Source: Candidatus Sumerlaeota bacterium (lineage in GTDB: Bacteria > Sumerlaeota > Sumerlaeia > JAFGJS01). Taken from it: a stretch of DNA of 64,000 nt. The notes beneath the pieces were generated by a model. The model ran no database searches and was not told the origin of the DNA. It was given only the letters and a program-made list of their open reading frames with translations. The stretch covers positions 1-64,000 of the forward strand of contig JAFGJS010000070.1 of the NCBI GenBank assembly GCA_016928995.1. Direction: 5' to 3'. Shown one piece after another: positions 42,464 to 53,700 of this stretch; position 1 is the stretch's first letter, and each line of letters starts with the position of its first letter. Made by a program: the position numbers and the translations under genes.

Positions 42464-43906
42464 TCAACTGGAACTGGCCGTTGACGCGCCGTCTGCTGTT
42501 GATTCGGCTTCCTGAACCACGGGTTGGCGAAGCGTCAGGGCCAGCACGCCTGCAAAGATGCAGGCGATGCCGGCGATCATGAACGGCGTCAACCAGTAAC
42601 TGACATCGTCGCCAGGAGCGACGGGGGGAACCGTCAACTCCGAAGCTTTTGCCAAGACCACCTCTTTGCCATATTCTTCGATGAGTTTGGTCATGTTCGC
42701 GGCGTCCTTGTAGTATCCGGCAATCTGCGGTCCGATGATGCCGGCCACGCCGTAGGCGAGAAACACCCAGCCGTAGTTCGTGCCGACGTTTTTGTTGCCG
42801 AAGTAATCCGCGGTGGCCGCGGGGAACAGCGCGAAGTTGCCGCCGAAGTTAAAGCCGATGATGCAGGCGCAAAGAATCAAGCCGATTGGCGTTGCGCCGA
42901 GTTTGAAAAATAACAGCATCATTACGCCTTGAAACAGGCACATCGCAGCGATGGATAGCTTGCGTCCAAGCTTGTCGGAGATCGTGCCCCAGGCGATGCG
43001 GCCCAATCCATTCAGGATCGCATAGAGCGCCATGGCCGTTCCAGCTTTGAAACCCGCTTCTTCTACGTTGCTGAAAGCGCCGCTAGCCACCAATGCATCG
43101 ACGCCGAATAGCTTAATACAGCCAATCACCATCAGACCGGCCATTGCGGAACAAGCAAAGATCGCAAACAGTTCATAGAATTGCAGGGTTGCCAGCATCT
43201 GCCGGTCGTTCATCTCAATTGAACCCGATGCTGCAGCGCCAGCTTTGGGCGCCGGTGGATTCCAGCCAGCGGGCTTATAACCCTGCGGTGGATTCACCAT
43301 CACGATGCTGCCTAGCAGCACGCAAACAAGGAAGACGATGCCGTATATGATAAATACGCTCTGTACGCCCGGCAGTCCGAAAAGATGTGTATTCAGTAAG
43401 TCGCCCCAGCTTCCCGCCAATTTCACCCAGAGCGTTGCACCAAAACCAAAGCCGGCGACGGCAAAGCCAGTGATCATGCCTTTTTTATCAGGGAACCACT
43501 TAACGCACACGGCGATGGGCACGACGTAAGCCAGACCGATGCCGGCGCCGCCCAGGATTCCGATGCAAAGAAATTGCATAATGAAAGAACCGCCTAGAAA
43601 TCCGCCCAAGATATACCCTGCGCCCAAAACAATGCCGCCGAGCATGGCCACCGGTCGCGGACCGATTTTAGCCTGCCATTTTCCCGCCATCACCATCACT
43701 ACGGCGAACGTCGCCAGACCGATGGAAAAAATCCATTGAGTTTGCGCTGCGGTAAAACCATACCCTCCCTTTTCCACGGCAGTTTTCAGGTCCACCGTGA
43801 ACACGCTCCACGCGTAAATCGCGCCCAGGCACAGTTGGATGAGTATCGCCCCCACAACCACGATCCAACGGTTCATTGTTTTTTGTTCTTCTGCTGCATT
43901 TGACAT
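42464..43906 (-). CDS. OFA-family MFS transporter (oxalate/formate antiporter type)
   Basis: 480 residues with twelve membrane segments. The OFA signature is visible: NRWIVVVGAILIQLCLGAIY followed by AWSVF, then GAGIGLAYVVPIAVCVKWFP and DKKGMITGFAVAGFGFGA. A long cytoplasmic loop (PPQGYKPAGWNPPAPKAG) sits mid-protein and the tail is Ser/Ala-rich. Members exchange small organic acids such as oxalate, formate or lactate; the substrate here cannot be told. It is monocistronic, with no oxalate-degradation genes nearby. Confidence 0.88.
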   Translation of the reverse strand: MSNAAEEQKTMNRWIVVVGAILIQLCLGAIYAWSVFTVDLKTAVEKGGYGFTAAQTQWIFSIGLATFAVVMVMAGKWQAKIGPRPVAMLGGIVLGAGYILGGFLGGSFIMQFLCIGILGGAGIGLAYVVPIAVCVKWFPDKKGMITGFAVAGFGFGATLWVKLAGSWGDLLNTHLFGLPGVQSVFIIYGIVFLVCVLLGSIVMVNPPQGYKPAGWNPPAPKAGAAASGSIEMNDRQMLATLQFYELFAIFACSAMAGLMVIGCIKLFGVDALVASGAFSNVEEAGFKAGTAMALYAILNGLGRIAWGTISDKLGRKLSIAAMCLFQGVMMLLFFKLGATPIGLILCACIIGFNFGGNFALFPAATADYFGNKNVGTNYGWVFLAYGVAGIIGPQIAGYYKDAANMTKLIEEYGKEVVLAKASELTVPPVAPGDDVSYWLTPFMIAGIACIFAGVLALTLRQPVVQEAESTADGASTASSS

Positions 43907-44110
43907 GTTTTAAATACGCCTCCTATAATGAATAGAATGGCCCAGCTTGCAGGATCGCCGTGATTGTACCCGGATCAAATAACATGGCAAGCTATTTTAA
44001 GCGCATCACAATCCTGATGCGTGCGCTGAGTGTGCGCGGCCTTTTTCAATACTGACGCGATGATTGGCGGCAATGAATGGGAAGATTCGGAGATTGAGAT
44101 CAGCTTAATT

Positions 44111-45241
44111 TTAGACGGGAAGCTGGATTGAGATTGTCGTGCCTGATGATTCATCGGATTCGAAGGCGATGCCGCCGTTCTGCGTTTCGGCCATGAGGCG
44201 CGCGGAATACGTGCCTAATCCAGTGCCGCCTTGTTTGCCGGAGGTGACATACTTTTCGAAAAAATGATCGCGGATATTTTCGGGCACAGCGCCCTGGTTG
44301 TGGATTTTGATCGTGCAAGACGGCGGATCCGTTTCGCATTCGATGGTGACCGCTGAATTGTTCGGCGCCGCTTCGATGGCGTTTTTGATCAGATTGGAAA
44401 ACATCGAATAGCAAAGCAGCTCTTCCGCCAGCGCATAGAATTCATCATTGTCACTCGCCGGTTCGCCTTGGATCAGGATTTTCATTGTTGCTGTTTTGGC
44501 GCTCGTCAGCGATTCCAATTCCATAAAGATTTTATGAAAGATTGGGATGATATTCACCGGTTGCGGATCCAGGATATATGTCTTGCGCTCCATTTTATAT
44601 AAATCCAGCGACAGGTTGACCATATTCAGCAGTTGGTAACACGCATTCTCCGCGATATTGAGCATCTTGATTTGCTGATCAGTGATGTTGTCCTGCGATT
44701 TCAGGAATTGCGGGACGAACAGCATCGATGTGAGCGGCGTTTTCATGTCGTGCTGCGTGATTCGATCCACATCTTCCTTGAGCTGCGCCGCCTCCAATAG
44801 TTTTTTGTTCTGATCGGCAAGTTGCTGCCGGGCGTGTTTTAATTGCAGGTGAGTGCGGATCCGGGCCAGCGCAATGGGCATCTTGATCGGCTTGGTGATA
44901 TAATCGACGGCGCCCAGATCCAATCCTTTGGCCTCATCCGTTTCGTCGGTCAGCGCCGTGACGAAAATCACGGGGATGTCCTTCCAATCGCCGTTTTCCC
45001 GCAACTTTGCGAGCACTTCGTAGCCGTTCATCTCCGGCATCATGACATCGAGCAGGATGATGTCCGGAGCATGCAGTTCGACCGCACGGAGCGCTTGAGC
45101 GCCGCTGGTGGCGGGGATCACCTGATAGCCTTCGGCGCGCAGATTGGAGCCCAGCAGCTGGATGTTTTTCGGCGCGTCGTCCACGATGAGCACTTTGAAT
45201 TTTTCAAGTCCGGAAGCCGGTTTTTGCTTGTCCTCGCTCAT
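44111..45241 (-). CDS. Receiver-histidine kinase fusion protein
   Basis: 376 residues: an N-terminal receiver (KVLIVDDAPKN; LLDVMMPEMNGYEVL with phospho-Asp; VDYITKPI Lys), a coiled linker (QLADQNKKLLEAAQ), a HisKA-like helix with ITQHDMKTPLTSM (phospho-His), and HATPase (MFSNLIKNAIEA, GGTGLGTYSARLM). No membrane segment. The ATG overlaps the stop of the large hybrid kinase upstream (ATGA), so it is probably the next step in its phosphorelay. No DNA-binding output domain is encoded in the pair. Confidence 0.9.
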   Translation of the reverse strand: MSEDKQKPASGLEKFKVLIVDDAPKNIQLLGSNLRAEGYQVIPATSGAQALRAVELHAPDIILLDVMMPEMNGYEVLAKLRENGDWKDIPVIFVTALTDETDEAKGLDLGAVDYITKPIKMPIALARIRTHLQLKHARQQLADQNKKLLEAAQLKEDVDRITQHDMKTPLTSMLFVPQFLKSQDNITDQQIKMLNIAENACYQLLNMVNLSLDLYKMERKTYILDPQPVNIIPIFHKIFMELESLTSAKTATMKILIQGEPASDNDEFYALAEELLCYSMFSNLIKNAIEAAPNNSAVTIECETDPPSCTIKIHNQGAVPENIRDHFFEKYVTSGKQGGTGLGTYSARLMAETQNGGIAFESDESSGTTISIQLPV

Positions 45242-48200
45242 GATTTCATCACCTTGCTCTCGATATATTCGATGACCTTGGGGTATGATTTCATGGAGGC
45301 GGTCAGACCTTCGATGTCGAAACTATCAATTTGACGCTCTAAACTCTGTGCGAATTTCAAGAGCGGGCCGGCATGGTAAGATCGGGCCCAATCCTCAAGT
45401 TGGGCGGCGAATTTTTCAGCTTCATCCATATTCGGAGCTTCGCACAAGACTTGCCATTGATGATAGCTTTCGCCATTGAGCTGTTCAAGCAATTGGCTCC
45501 ATTTTTCCGATGATTTCAGGATGGGCTTCCCGGTTTCTTCATGGTCGAATAATGTGGTCACATTCGACAAGTCTCTGGCGGAGGTTTTTTCCGGCTTGGA
45601 TGCTTTGAGCGGAAGGAATTGTTTCAGCGCGCGAGCCAAGGCGCTTCTTGACACGGGTTTGCTCAAATGCATGTCGCAGATTTCCGAGAAGCGTTTTTGC
45701 TCGTCTTTCATCGATGACGCTGTCAGCGCCAGAACCGGAACGGTGGAAATCGCCTTGATCGCTTCCGCGGCATCGATCCCGCCCATCACCGGCATCCGGA
45801 TGTCCATCAACACCAGATCCGGCCGGTGGTCCGCATACATTTCGATGGCGTGTTTGCCGTTTTCCGCCAGCAATAGCGTGTGTCCCGTTCCGTCAAAATA
45901 ACCTTGGAGCAACGTCCGATTCAGTTCTTCGTCGTCAGCGTATAGAATCGTCGACGGCTCAATTTGTTCGAGGCTGTGGAATTCGTCCATTCCCTGCTGT
46001 TCATCCGGCGCCGCCGTCAATAGAACTTCAGGGAATTCGAACCGGAAGCAGCTGCCTTTTCCGTGTTCGCTTTCCAATGTGACTTTGCCGTGCATCATTT
46101 CCGTCAGCCGTTTGGTGATGGCGAGTCCCAGGCCGCTGCCGCCGTACTTGCGGGTGCTTTGACCGCTCGCTTGGATAAAGGAGTCAAAAATTTTCTCCTG
46201 TTGGCTTTGGGGGATGCCAATGCCCGTGTCTTCCACTTCGATGACGAGATGCATGCGGTCGGACTGGTCTAAATCGACGTGGCCGCCGGCGCGAAGAGTC
46301 ACGGATCCCGCGTGGGTGAATTTCAGCGCATTGCCGACGATGTTGAACAGGATCTGTCGCAGCCGCACTTCGTCCAGATAGATATAATCCGGCATGTCCG
46401 GATCGATTTCCAGTTCGAGTCGCAAGGCTTTCTCTTTGGCTTTTGGCGTGAAGACGGTTTGTATTTCCGCGAGCAATTGCGACAGCGAGAATGACTCGTA
46501 TTGCAGCTCTAATTTCCCCGCTTCGACTTTTGAAAGATCCAGGATGTCATTGATCAAGGTCAGCAGCGCGTTGCCGCTGGATCGGATCGCATCGAGGTAC
46601 GATTGCTCCTTGGGAGATAATTGACTGCTCTTCAGCAGATCGCTGAAACCAAGGATGGCGTTCATCGGCGTGCGGATTTCATGGCTCATGTTCGCGAGAA
46701 ATTCGCTCTTGGCCTGGTTCGCCACTTCGGCTTGATGGCGCGCCTCGTGCAGTTCCGCTTCCGCATTTTTCTGTTGTGTGATGTCTTCCTTGACCGCCAC
46801 GAAGTGAGTGATTTCGCCATCTTCATTGCGCACGGGGGAAATCGTCGCCATTTCCCAATAGAGCGATCCATCCTTGCGCCGGTTGCAGAATTCGCCGCGC
46901 CATTCATTCCCGGAACGAATCGTCTTCCATAAATTCTCATAGAATTCGGCGTTATGCTCGCCAGATTTGAGAATGCGTGGGTTCTTGCCTATGGCTTCTT
47001 TCGTGGTGTACCCCGTCAATTGCGTGAAGCATGGATTAACATATTCGATGCGGCCGGATAGATCCGTGATAACCACGGAACTTGAACTTTGCTCGACTGC
47101 GCGGGAAAGCTGCCGCAATTCCGCCTCGGCATGGCGTTGTTCGCTGATGTCGAAGATGGCGCCATCCAGCCAATCGGCCCTTCCTGCGCCCGCAGTGCTG
47201 AGTTGGCCTTTTTCATGAACCCAGACTTCATGCCCGTCGCGATGCAGCAGGCGATATTCCATGGTGTAAGGCTGCTTGGCGCGAACGGCCTTTTGGACTT
47301 TATCTGCGACCATTTTGCGGTCGCGAGGATGGATGACGCTGTCGAACGTGCGCACGCGGTTGTTGATGAAATCGGAAGGAGGATAGCCCGTCAAAGTTTC
47401 AATCGCTTCGCTGATATACAACATGGTCCAGTTTTCATCCAGCAGGCAGCGATAGGTGACACCCGGGATATTGGAGACCAGCGTGCGGAACTGCTGCTCG
47501 CTTTCCTCGACGCGCTTGATTAATGGATTCGTGACCCACACGAGAAAGAATCCACCGATGAGATTCAAAATCGCGGCGATGAAAACGGCGATGCCACCGG
47601 CATACAGGAACGGCTTTTTAATTTCCTGGATGTCCACTTTAGCGACGATTCCGAGTTTCAACTCTTTGATCGGTTCATAAGCGGCGAGCACTTCAGCTCC
47701 GCGGTAATCCAGGCCGACGATTGTGCCGGCTTTTCCGGATAGAGCGTTGCGCATCGGCTCGGCCAACGGACTGTCCTTGAACGGGATGCTGTCAGGCATG
47801 TCTGCGCTTTGGTGGCGGCGTTTCAGGATAAAAACCATTTGGTCGTCTTTGAGTTGAGCGAGCGTGAATTCGCCGGTGTCGCCCAGACCGGAGAAATACT
47901 GATTCGCGTCGATCACCTGGCTGATTGTGGCTGCTTCCGCATCGGAATTTCGGTTGTTCTGGTTGTTCGTCTGCCGGGTGTTTGCGCGGTTGAAGCGCGC
48001 CATTGCTTCGATTAATCGCGCTTGAATGCCGGCGGTCTCAATCAGGCTCTGCCGTTTTTGTTCAAAGGCTGTTTTATAGAGGATGTAATTCGCCGCCATG
48101 ATGACCGACAACGCGATAAAGGTCATTGTCATGATGGAATAGATGAGTATTTTCCGGCGATTATGCATGGATTTTTTATGCGGCGTGAAATCCATGCTTA

Positions 48201-49230
48201 AGCCCATTTTTTCGATATCTTGATCCGGCAAGCTGCGTGAAATGCGTCCGGATAAACGCCAGACGACGCCGATGATGAGAATCAGCGAGAGAGTCAGGAT
48301 TCCGGCGGCTCGGAACATCAGCGAGTGCACCGGGGCAAGCGCCTTGGTTCGGGATAGGCGTGCGGCGAATCCCCAGCCTGTCGATGGAATCGGCGCATAA
48401 TAAACCCATTGGATTTCATCCGTGCCCCACCCCGGCACTTCCTTCACTCCCGAAGCTCCGGAAGTCAATTGTTGCGCAAGCGCAGCAAAAGCGGGATCGC
48501 CGGAGTCCACGGCTTCCGTGAGAATAGAGGCTTTCATGATTCGTGAAGCGTCGGGGTGATAGACGTACTGCCCCTCCGATGTGACGATGACAAAATCAAG
48601 CTTTGCATCCATCTTGGAACTCAGAATTTGCTGCAGCGGCTCCAATTCGATATCGACGGTCGTCACGCCCCAAAGTTTTTTATCTTTCAGGAACGGCACG
48701 GAATACGTGCACATCAGGATATTGCCGGCGCCTTCATCGAAGTAGGGATCTGTCCAGATGGAATCAAGCGTGGAGCGCGGTGCGGAGTACCATTCCCATT
48801 CCAGCAAAGTATAATCATACGCATCCGCGCCGATGTCCATTTGCGCCAAACCATCTCCTTTGCGGTAAACGTATGGGCAGAACAAACGTCTGTCGGAGCG
48901 ATACGAATAGGGCTCGAAAGCCACGGCTGAGCCATAGATGGATTCGTTTTTTTCGATGTTCGAGCGAAGCATCTGATAGATTGAATCGCTCCAGATGTTG
49001 GGATTGTTTTCCAGGAACGACGCGGTGTTTTTCGCAATCTGAGCCGCTTCCCGGAATTGACTGTCGAGCAGCGTGGCGTAATACAGCGCTTTGTCAGTCA
49101 TTTGACTTTCGAGATTGCGTTGAGCTTCATTCTGCAGTCTCAACAGGCCTAAGCCCAAAATCAGAAAGTAAACGGCCGCGATTGGCAGCGCGGCGCCGAA
49201 AGTAATCTTCTGGCGGAATGAAAGGCGCAT
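45238..49230 (-). CDS. Hybrid histidine kinase with two extracytoplasmic sensors
   Basis: 1,330 residues. TM1 is near 11-31, a dCache-like sensor spans ~35-300 ([20 protein letters not shown]), and TM2 lies near 310. After a short cytoplasmic piece ([10 protein letters not shown]...HNRRK), TM3 lies near 360, a second periplasmic sensor runs to ~530, and TM4 near 545. Two PAS/PAC domains follow (~575-690 and ~700-820), HisKA with [19 protein letters not shown], HATPase ([19 protein letters not shown]), a receiver ([14 protein letters not shown]) and a C-terminal helical region that could be a degenerate Hpt. Ligands are unknown. Confidence 0.92.
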   Translation of the reverse strand: MRLSFRQKITFGAALPIAAVYFLILGLGLLRLQNEAQRNLESQMTDKALYYATLLDSQFREAAQIAKNTASFLENNPNIWSDSIYQMLRSNIEKNESIYGSAVAFEPYSYRSDRRLFCPYVYRKGDGLAQMDIGADAYDYTLLEWEWYSAPRSTLDSIWTDPYFDEGAGNILMCTYSVPFLKDKKLWGVTTVDIELEPLQQILSSKMDAKLDFVIVTSEGQYVYHPDASRIMKASILTEAVDSGDPAFAALAQQLTSGASGVKEVPGWGTDEIQWVYYAPIPSTGWGFAARLSRTKALAPVHSLMFRAAGILTLSLILIIGVVWRLSGRISRSLPDQDIEKMGLSMDFTPHKKSMHNRRKILIYSIMTMTFIALSVIMAANYILYKTAFEQKRQSLIETAGIQARLIEAMARFNRANTRQTNNQNNRNSDAEAATISQVIDANQYFSGLGDTGEFTLAQLKDDQMVFILKRRHQSADMPDSIPFKDSPLAEPMRNALSGKAGTIVGLDYRGAEVLAAYEPIKELKLGIVAKVDIQEIKKPFLYAGGIAVFIAAILNLIGGFFLVWVTNPLIKRVEESEQQFRTLVSNIPGVTYRCLLDENWTMLYISEAIETLTGYPPSDFINNRVRTFDSVIHPRDRKMVADKVQKAVRAKQPYTMEYRLLHRDGHEVWVHEKGQLSTAGAGRADWLDGAIFDISEQRHAEAELRQLSRAVEQSSSSVVITDLSGRIEYVNPCFTQLTGYTTKEAIGKNPRILKSGEHNAEFYENLWKTIRSGNEWRGEFCNRRKDGSLYWEMATISPVRNEDGEITHFVAVKEDITQQKNAEAELHEARHQAEVANQAKSEFLANMSHEIRTPMNAILGFSDLLKSSQLSPKEQSYLDAIRSSGNALLTLINDILDLSKVEAGKLELQYESFSLSQLLAEIQTVFTPKAKEKALRLELEIDPDMPDYIYLDEVRLRQILFNIVGNALKFTHAGSVTLRAGGHVDLDQSDRMHLVIEVEDTGIGIPQSQQEKIFDSFIQASGQSTRKYGGSGLGLAITKRLTEMMHGKVTLESEHGKGSCFRFEFPEVLLTAAPDEQQGMDEFHSLEQIEPSTILYADDEELNRTLLQGYFDGTGHTLLLAENGKHAIEMYADHRPDLVLMDIRMPVMGGIDAAEAIKAISTVPVLALTASSMKDEQKRFSEICDMHLSKPVSRSALARALKQFLPLKASKPEKTSARDLSNVTTLFDHEETGKPILKSSEKWSQLLEQLNGESYHQWQVLCEAPNMDEAEKFAAQLEDWARSYHAGPLLKFAQSLERQIDSFDIEGLTASMKSYPKVIEYIESKVMKS

Positions 49231-49421
49231 GGTGAGAACCTTCTCGCAGTGAGAACCTTACCGCATAGAACATGCAACGATTCACATTCTATTCAATAAC
49301 GCTGCGAAAGAGCAATCAAAATCAGTCCATTGAATGATGTGCGCCGGATAAAAGAGGGCTCTTCATGTGCGTTGTGTTGGAGATTTGATTTTCATACGGT
49401 GTTTGGCGTTGGAGGAATCGA

Positions 49422-50549
49422 TCATGCCGGCGGCGATGATTCCTCTGTGGTTTCGGAGTTTAGGTCTGGCTGCGCGTTTTCACTGGAGGGATAGCGATCC
49501 TGCCATAAATCCTCGCGGCTGGTATATAATACCGGTCCTTTATCGATATGAAGAGAATCGTCCCATGGTTGTTTTTCCTGCTGTTCTTTATTGGGGAAGA
49601 GCTCCAGCGAACGTGGATCATCGTAGCCGTCATTGCCGATTGCGCGAAAAGCATCCGCCGCAAAGCCGTTGATGCGGTCCACGACATCCGGCGCGATGCC
49701 GAAGCACAGCCGGTAAGTCAGGAAGGTGCAAAAAACGCCATACAGGATTGTTGAGATCGTCGCTGGCAAACGCAAGGGGCTGACGGCGGATAGGATGTAT
49801 TGCAGCATTTCCAGCCAGGCGATGAAACTGAGCATGAAGAGCACGCCCCAGACGAAAAAAATCAGATTGCCCAATTGCGCGCTATGCGTCAGCGATTGCC
49901 GTTTGAGCCAAGGCTTGCTCATATGCTCCGCTTGCGCTTCCACGGTGATGATGATCAAATAATACGCGAGCATGAAATAGACCAGGCAGCAGAAGCCGAT
50001 CGCGATCAGGGAATTGATATGGAGCAGGATTGATGAAAAAAAATGGAAACCCGGCGCGGCAGATTGGAAGGGCGAAATAAGTCCAGAGAAGAAAGAGAGG
50101 ACTAATCCGGATAGGACGCCGCAACAGCATACGCCCAAAAAGAGCAGGCAGGAGCGGGCAAGGTTCAATAAGGAATCGCCGGCATAGGCCCAGATGATGT
50201 CGCCCGGCGCGATGTTCGTCAGATAAATTTCCTGCAGCGGACCGCGTTGCCAATCCAGCGTCATCCGGCGGGAGATCGTCGCGGCTTGATAGAGGAATAG
50301 TCCGTCGAATATACGCGAGATAAGAAACGCCAGCAGGAATCCCAGGAATCCCCAGAGGTGATAAGCGATCAGCACGCCGCAGACCAGCAGGGCAAAGTAG
50401 AGAGCGAGCAAACCGCATCGAATCAGTTGGAACGGCAGATCCGGGCGATTGAGTTTCGCGATCCGCCGCCGCCATGGATTTTCCAGCACGGCTCGCATCA
50501 GGCGCAAAGGCTCGTCGAGTTCAAAGGGCAGGTTGGGGATTCGATCCAC
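49422..50549 (-). CDS. Six-helix membrane protein, possibly ABC-2-like
   Basis: About 375 residues from GTG 50549, which follows AGAGG; a TTG at 50618 would add 23 residues. Six or seven hydrophobic segments are seen (CGLLALYFALLVCGVLIAYH; SCLLFLGVCCCGVLSGLVL; LIAIGFCCLVYFMLAYYLII; LIFFVWGVLFMLSFIAWLEM). A short soluble segment EIYLTNIAPGDIIWAYAGD between helices resembles loops of ABC-2-type permeases that lack a recognised ATPase partner here. The C-terminal ~75 residues are charged and soluble. I do not know the function. Confidence 0.65.
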   Translation of the reverse strand: MDRIPNLPFELDEPLRLMRAVLENPWRRRIAKLNRPDLPFQLIRCGLLALYFALLVCGVLIAYHLWGFLGFLLAFLISRIFDGLFLYQAATISRRMTLDWQRGPLQEIYLTNIAPGDIIWAYAGDSLLNLARSCLLFLGVCCCGVLSGLVLSFFSGLISPFQSAAPGFHFFSSILLHINSLIAIGFCCLVYFMLAYYLIIITVEAQAEHMSKPWLKRQSLTHSAQLGNLIFFVWGVLFMLSFIAWLEMLQYILSAVSPLRLPATISTILYGVFCTFLTYRLCFGIAPDVVDRINGFAADAFRAIGNDGYDDPRSLELFPNKEQQEKQPWDDSLHIDKGPVLYTSREDLWQDRYPSSENAQPDLNSETTEESSPPA

Positions 50550-50708
50550 CGTTGCGCCTCTTTCCGGTGATGCGATGCATCTGCATTTGCGGCAGTGCGG
50601 CTCCGGTTGCCCGGGCAAATTTTCCCGCCGTCCATACTCATTTCAACTATGCCAGACAATTCATGGTCAATCAAGCGTCAAAGCATCAGACCCTGTTCAC
50701 CGGCGCCA

Positions 50709-50747
50709 AAAAAAGAACAGGGCGGAAGCATTTGCCTCCGCCCTGTT
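50709..50747 (-). terminator. Intrinsic terminator of the glycosidase gene
   Basis: AACAGGGCGGA (50716-50726) pairs with TCCGCCCTGTT (50737-50747). The A run just left gives TTCTTTTTTT on the minus strand, 30 bases after the glycosidase stop. Confidence 0.92.
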
Positions 50748-50777
50748 GTTGTTTACGGAATTCCTGCTGATGCGCGG

Positions 50778-53700
50778 TTATTCGCTGAATGCCGCCAGAC
50801 TATATGGCTTCAGCATAACGGGACCGAGCAATCCTGAGACTTGCAGGGAATGATGGCCGTTTTCGAATTTCGTGATGTTGGTTTTGGTGAAGCGTTCGAT
50901 TGGCGGAAGTTTCAGGTCTCCGAGCAGACGATTCACCCATAAATTAGCCACGCGAATGCGTATGGTGTTTTCACCGGTTTGCAGGGCTCCGGTCACTTCC
51001 AGCCGGAAAGGCTCGTGCCATGCGCCGCCGATCGCCGTCCCGTTGATTTCCACATCGGCGATCTCACGCACGTCGCCCAGGTCCAGCACGATGCGGCGAT
51101 TTTCCAGGAAACCGCCGTCCACGGTGAAGTTCGTTTCATATATCGCGATTCCCGAATAGTACCGGATTTCTTCGATCTCGGATAACGACCAGGACATCAG
51201 CTCAGTATAGGTTTGCGGGTTCGGCCAGCCCCATTTCTCCGGGAATGTCACGGTCCACGGACCGTTGATTTGCATTGGCTCGCTGACTTGGTCAACCGTT
51301 GCGGTCAATTGTTTCCCGTTAACACTCAGTTCCCATTTTCCGGGAGACAATGCGGCGAGTTTTAATTGGCCGTTTTCTTGAAGCACTTGAGCTTCTTCCC
51401 AGCCGCCGGCAATCGTCGACTGATCTTGCGCTGGGATGACCTGTTGCCCGTTCAGCGATAATGCATAGCCATGCGCCGCAGCGCCGGAGGCTGGATTGCG
51501 GAAAACGACGAACACGGATTCTTCCGGTCCCAGATGCATCGGGATGTTGGTTTGACCGCCTTCTTCCCACCAGATGCCTACGGAACTGATTTTTCCCGTC
51601 TTGGGATCCCAGAGTTCCGGGACTTTTCCGTTGATCCGGAATTTGGCCACGACATCGTCATAGCGGTCGGGAGGAGTGATCCGCGGGCGGTAGGTGTCAT
51701 CCTGGATGTTCTTATATGCCCAGCGGTTAATGACGAAATAGATCTCCGCTTCATCGGTGCGGCGATGGATGAAATCCAGCAGAGTGTTCGGCTGGGTGTA
51801 GGTGTAGGTGAAGTCCGGCGCGACTCCTGCGGCGTTCAAGAGCTGATTCGCGCTCGTGCCCCAAGCGATATAGCCCTTGCCGATGTTATAGCGTCCTTCC
51901 GCCGCTGGTTGCTCGCCCCAGATCCGATCCGCCAGTTGACGGAATTCTTCATCGGCTTGCGGTCCGCCGCATAGATCCGAACGGCGCGGTTTTGCGCCCA
52001 GCACGAGCGCTCCATTATCGATTAATTGGGCGACATGTTTCAGCGCCGTCAGCGAAAGCGTTCCATATTTGGGCAGCGCCAGCATCAGGTACGAGGCGCC
52101 ATCCGGCAGTGCGATGCGGCCGTTTTCGACCCGTGTGCGCGTGAGCAGCACTTCCTCATTGCATACGTCGTAGTCGAAACCGGGCAGCGCTCCGGCCGGG
52201 TCGTCGCGTTTCAAGCGGACGAAACTGGGGACGTTATCGCCGTAAAAATAAAGCACATCGGAAACCGGCAGGCCTTGTTGCAGGATGTACTGACAGCGAT
52301 TCATATATCCAATGAACCACCCGGATAAATCCCACCATGTGACGTTGGGATTGAAATGCGTGCCGGCGAAATACTCCTGTCCCGGCAAGCCCATGCTCGC
52401 CGGAGAGCATGTGAAGGTGTGCAGCACCACGCGATTCAGGCCTTCGCAATAGACGCGGTCGAGCACGTTTTTCAGATCGCGCGGCGAACGCTCCCAGTGC
52501 GGACCGATGGTCGTGAAGGCTTCCGCTTGATTGATGCGCAAACCGTAGATATGCGCGGCGCTGGCGGATTGCTTGATGAACAGGCGGGAATCATCCGCGA
52601 CTCGATGCTCATTGTTCCGCGCCCAGAATTCACCCATCGGGACGGCGCTGCGCCCAAGGTTTTTCAATGCGTCCAGCGGCGCGCAATGCGGACCGCCCGA
52701 TTCAGGATGGATGCCCATGCCATACTCGTTGGCCAGCTGAGCGAACACGAGATAATGATTGTCCGCGATGCAGTCGGCGATCGTGCGGCGAAAATCGTTC
52801 AGGAAGCGATTGGTGACGTCACGGCTGTCGATGACATAACCCGCCAGCGCAGGCATGTATTTCATCATGTCATAGCCGCGCCGGGCGTTGAATTCCGATG
52901 GGAACGCAGGCGTCCAGTTGACCGGTCCGAGTTCCCAACTATCAGTATGGCAGTATTTCCATGTGTGGCCTTTATGATCGCCAGCGGCGTCCAGGATCGG
53001 CTGCATCACCTTGTACCAATAACTTTCCAGCGCGGAACGATCCAGATAATCGATGCTAAGCCCCTGCCAGCTGTCGCTGGACGTGGAGACGCGCGAGCCG
53101 GTTATGGTATAACCAAAGCGTAGAATCAGCCATGAACCGGCGGGCAATTCGCAAGTTAACCGTCCCGAATCCACATTGAAAGCGCCGGTAAGATCGACGA
53201 TGTCATCCGAATTGCAGGGCGTTCCGTTCATGTCGTCCGATTCATAATTCTGCAAGAAGGAAGCGTCGATAGCGGTGAATCCGCCAGGATATTCATAATA
53301 GGCTTTTTTCTCAAAATTGTTGATTTTTTGCTTGGCTTGCCCCGGCGCGCTGTATCCCAGCAGCGATTGGCCGCCGGATAAAATGTCGAGTTCCGTAACT
53401 TGCGCATTGCGCGGCTGGTCGGGGAAGCGCTGGTCATATGCGTCCGTGATTAAGATTCGTAATTTTTGCGAGCTTGTATTGGGGAAAGATACGCGTTGTG
53501 TTTGTCCATCGGGAATGTCGGCGTGAGCAGCCGTTTGATATACGCCGTTCTGTTCCGTTTGCACTTCGATTCTTTTGGGACTATAGCCCGGACGGCCTGT
53601 GATTGAAACGGCGTCCATCGCCTGCATGGTTGGAAACACCAATTCGATCCATTCCGGATGGCCGGCGGATGGTCCTTGGCCTGGTTCCTCACTGCCCGAA

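Noticed and set aside
43990-44050. GCGCATCA/TGATGCG and GTGCGC repeats followed by CTTTTT as a terminator
   Set aside because: The stem adjoining the T run is too weak and the flanking genes are oriented away from it.
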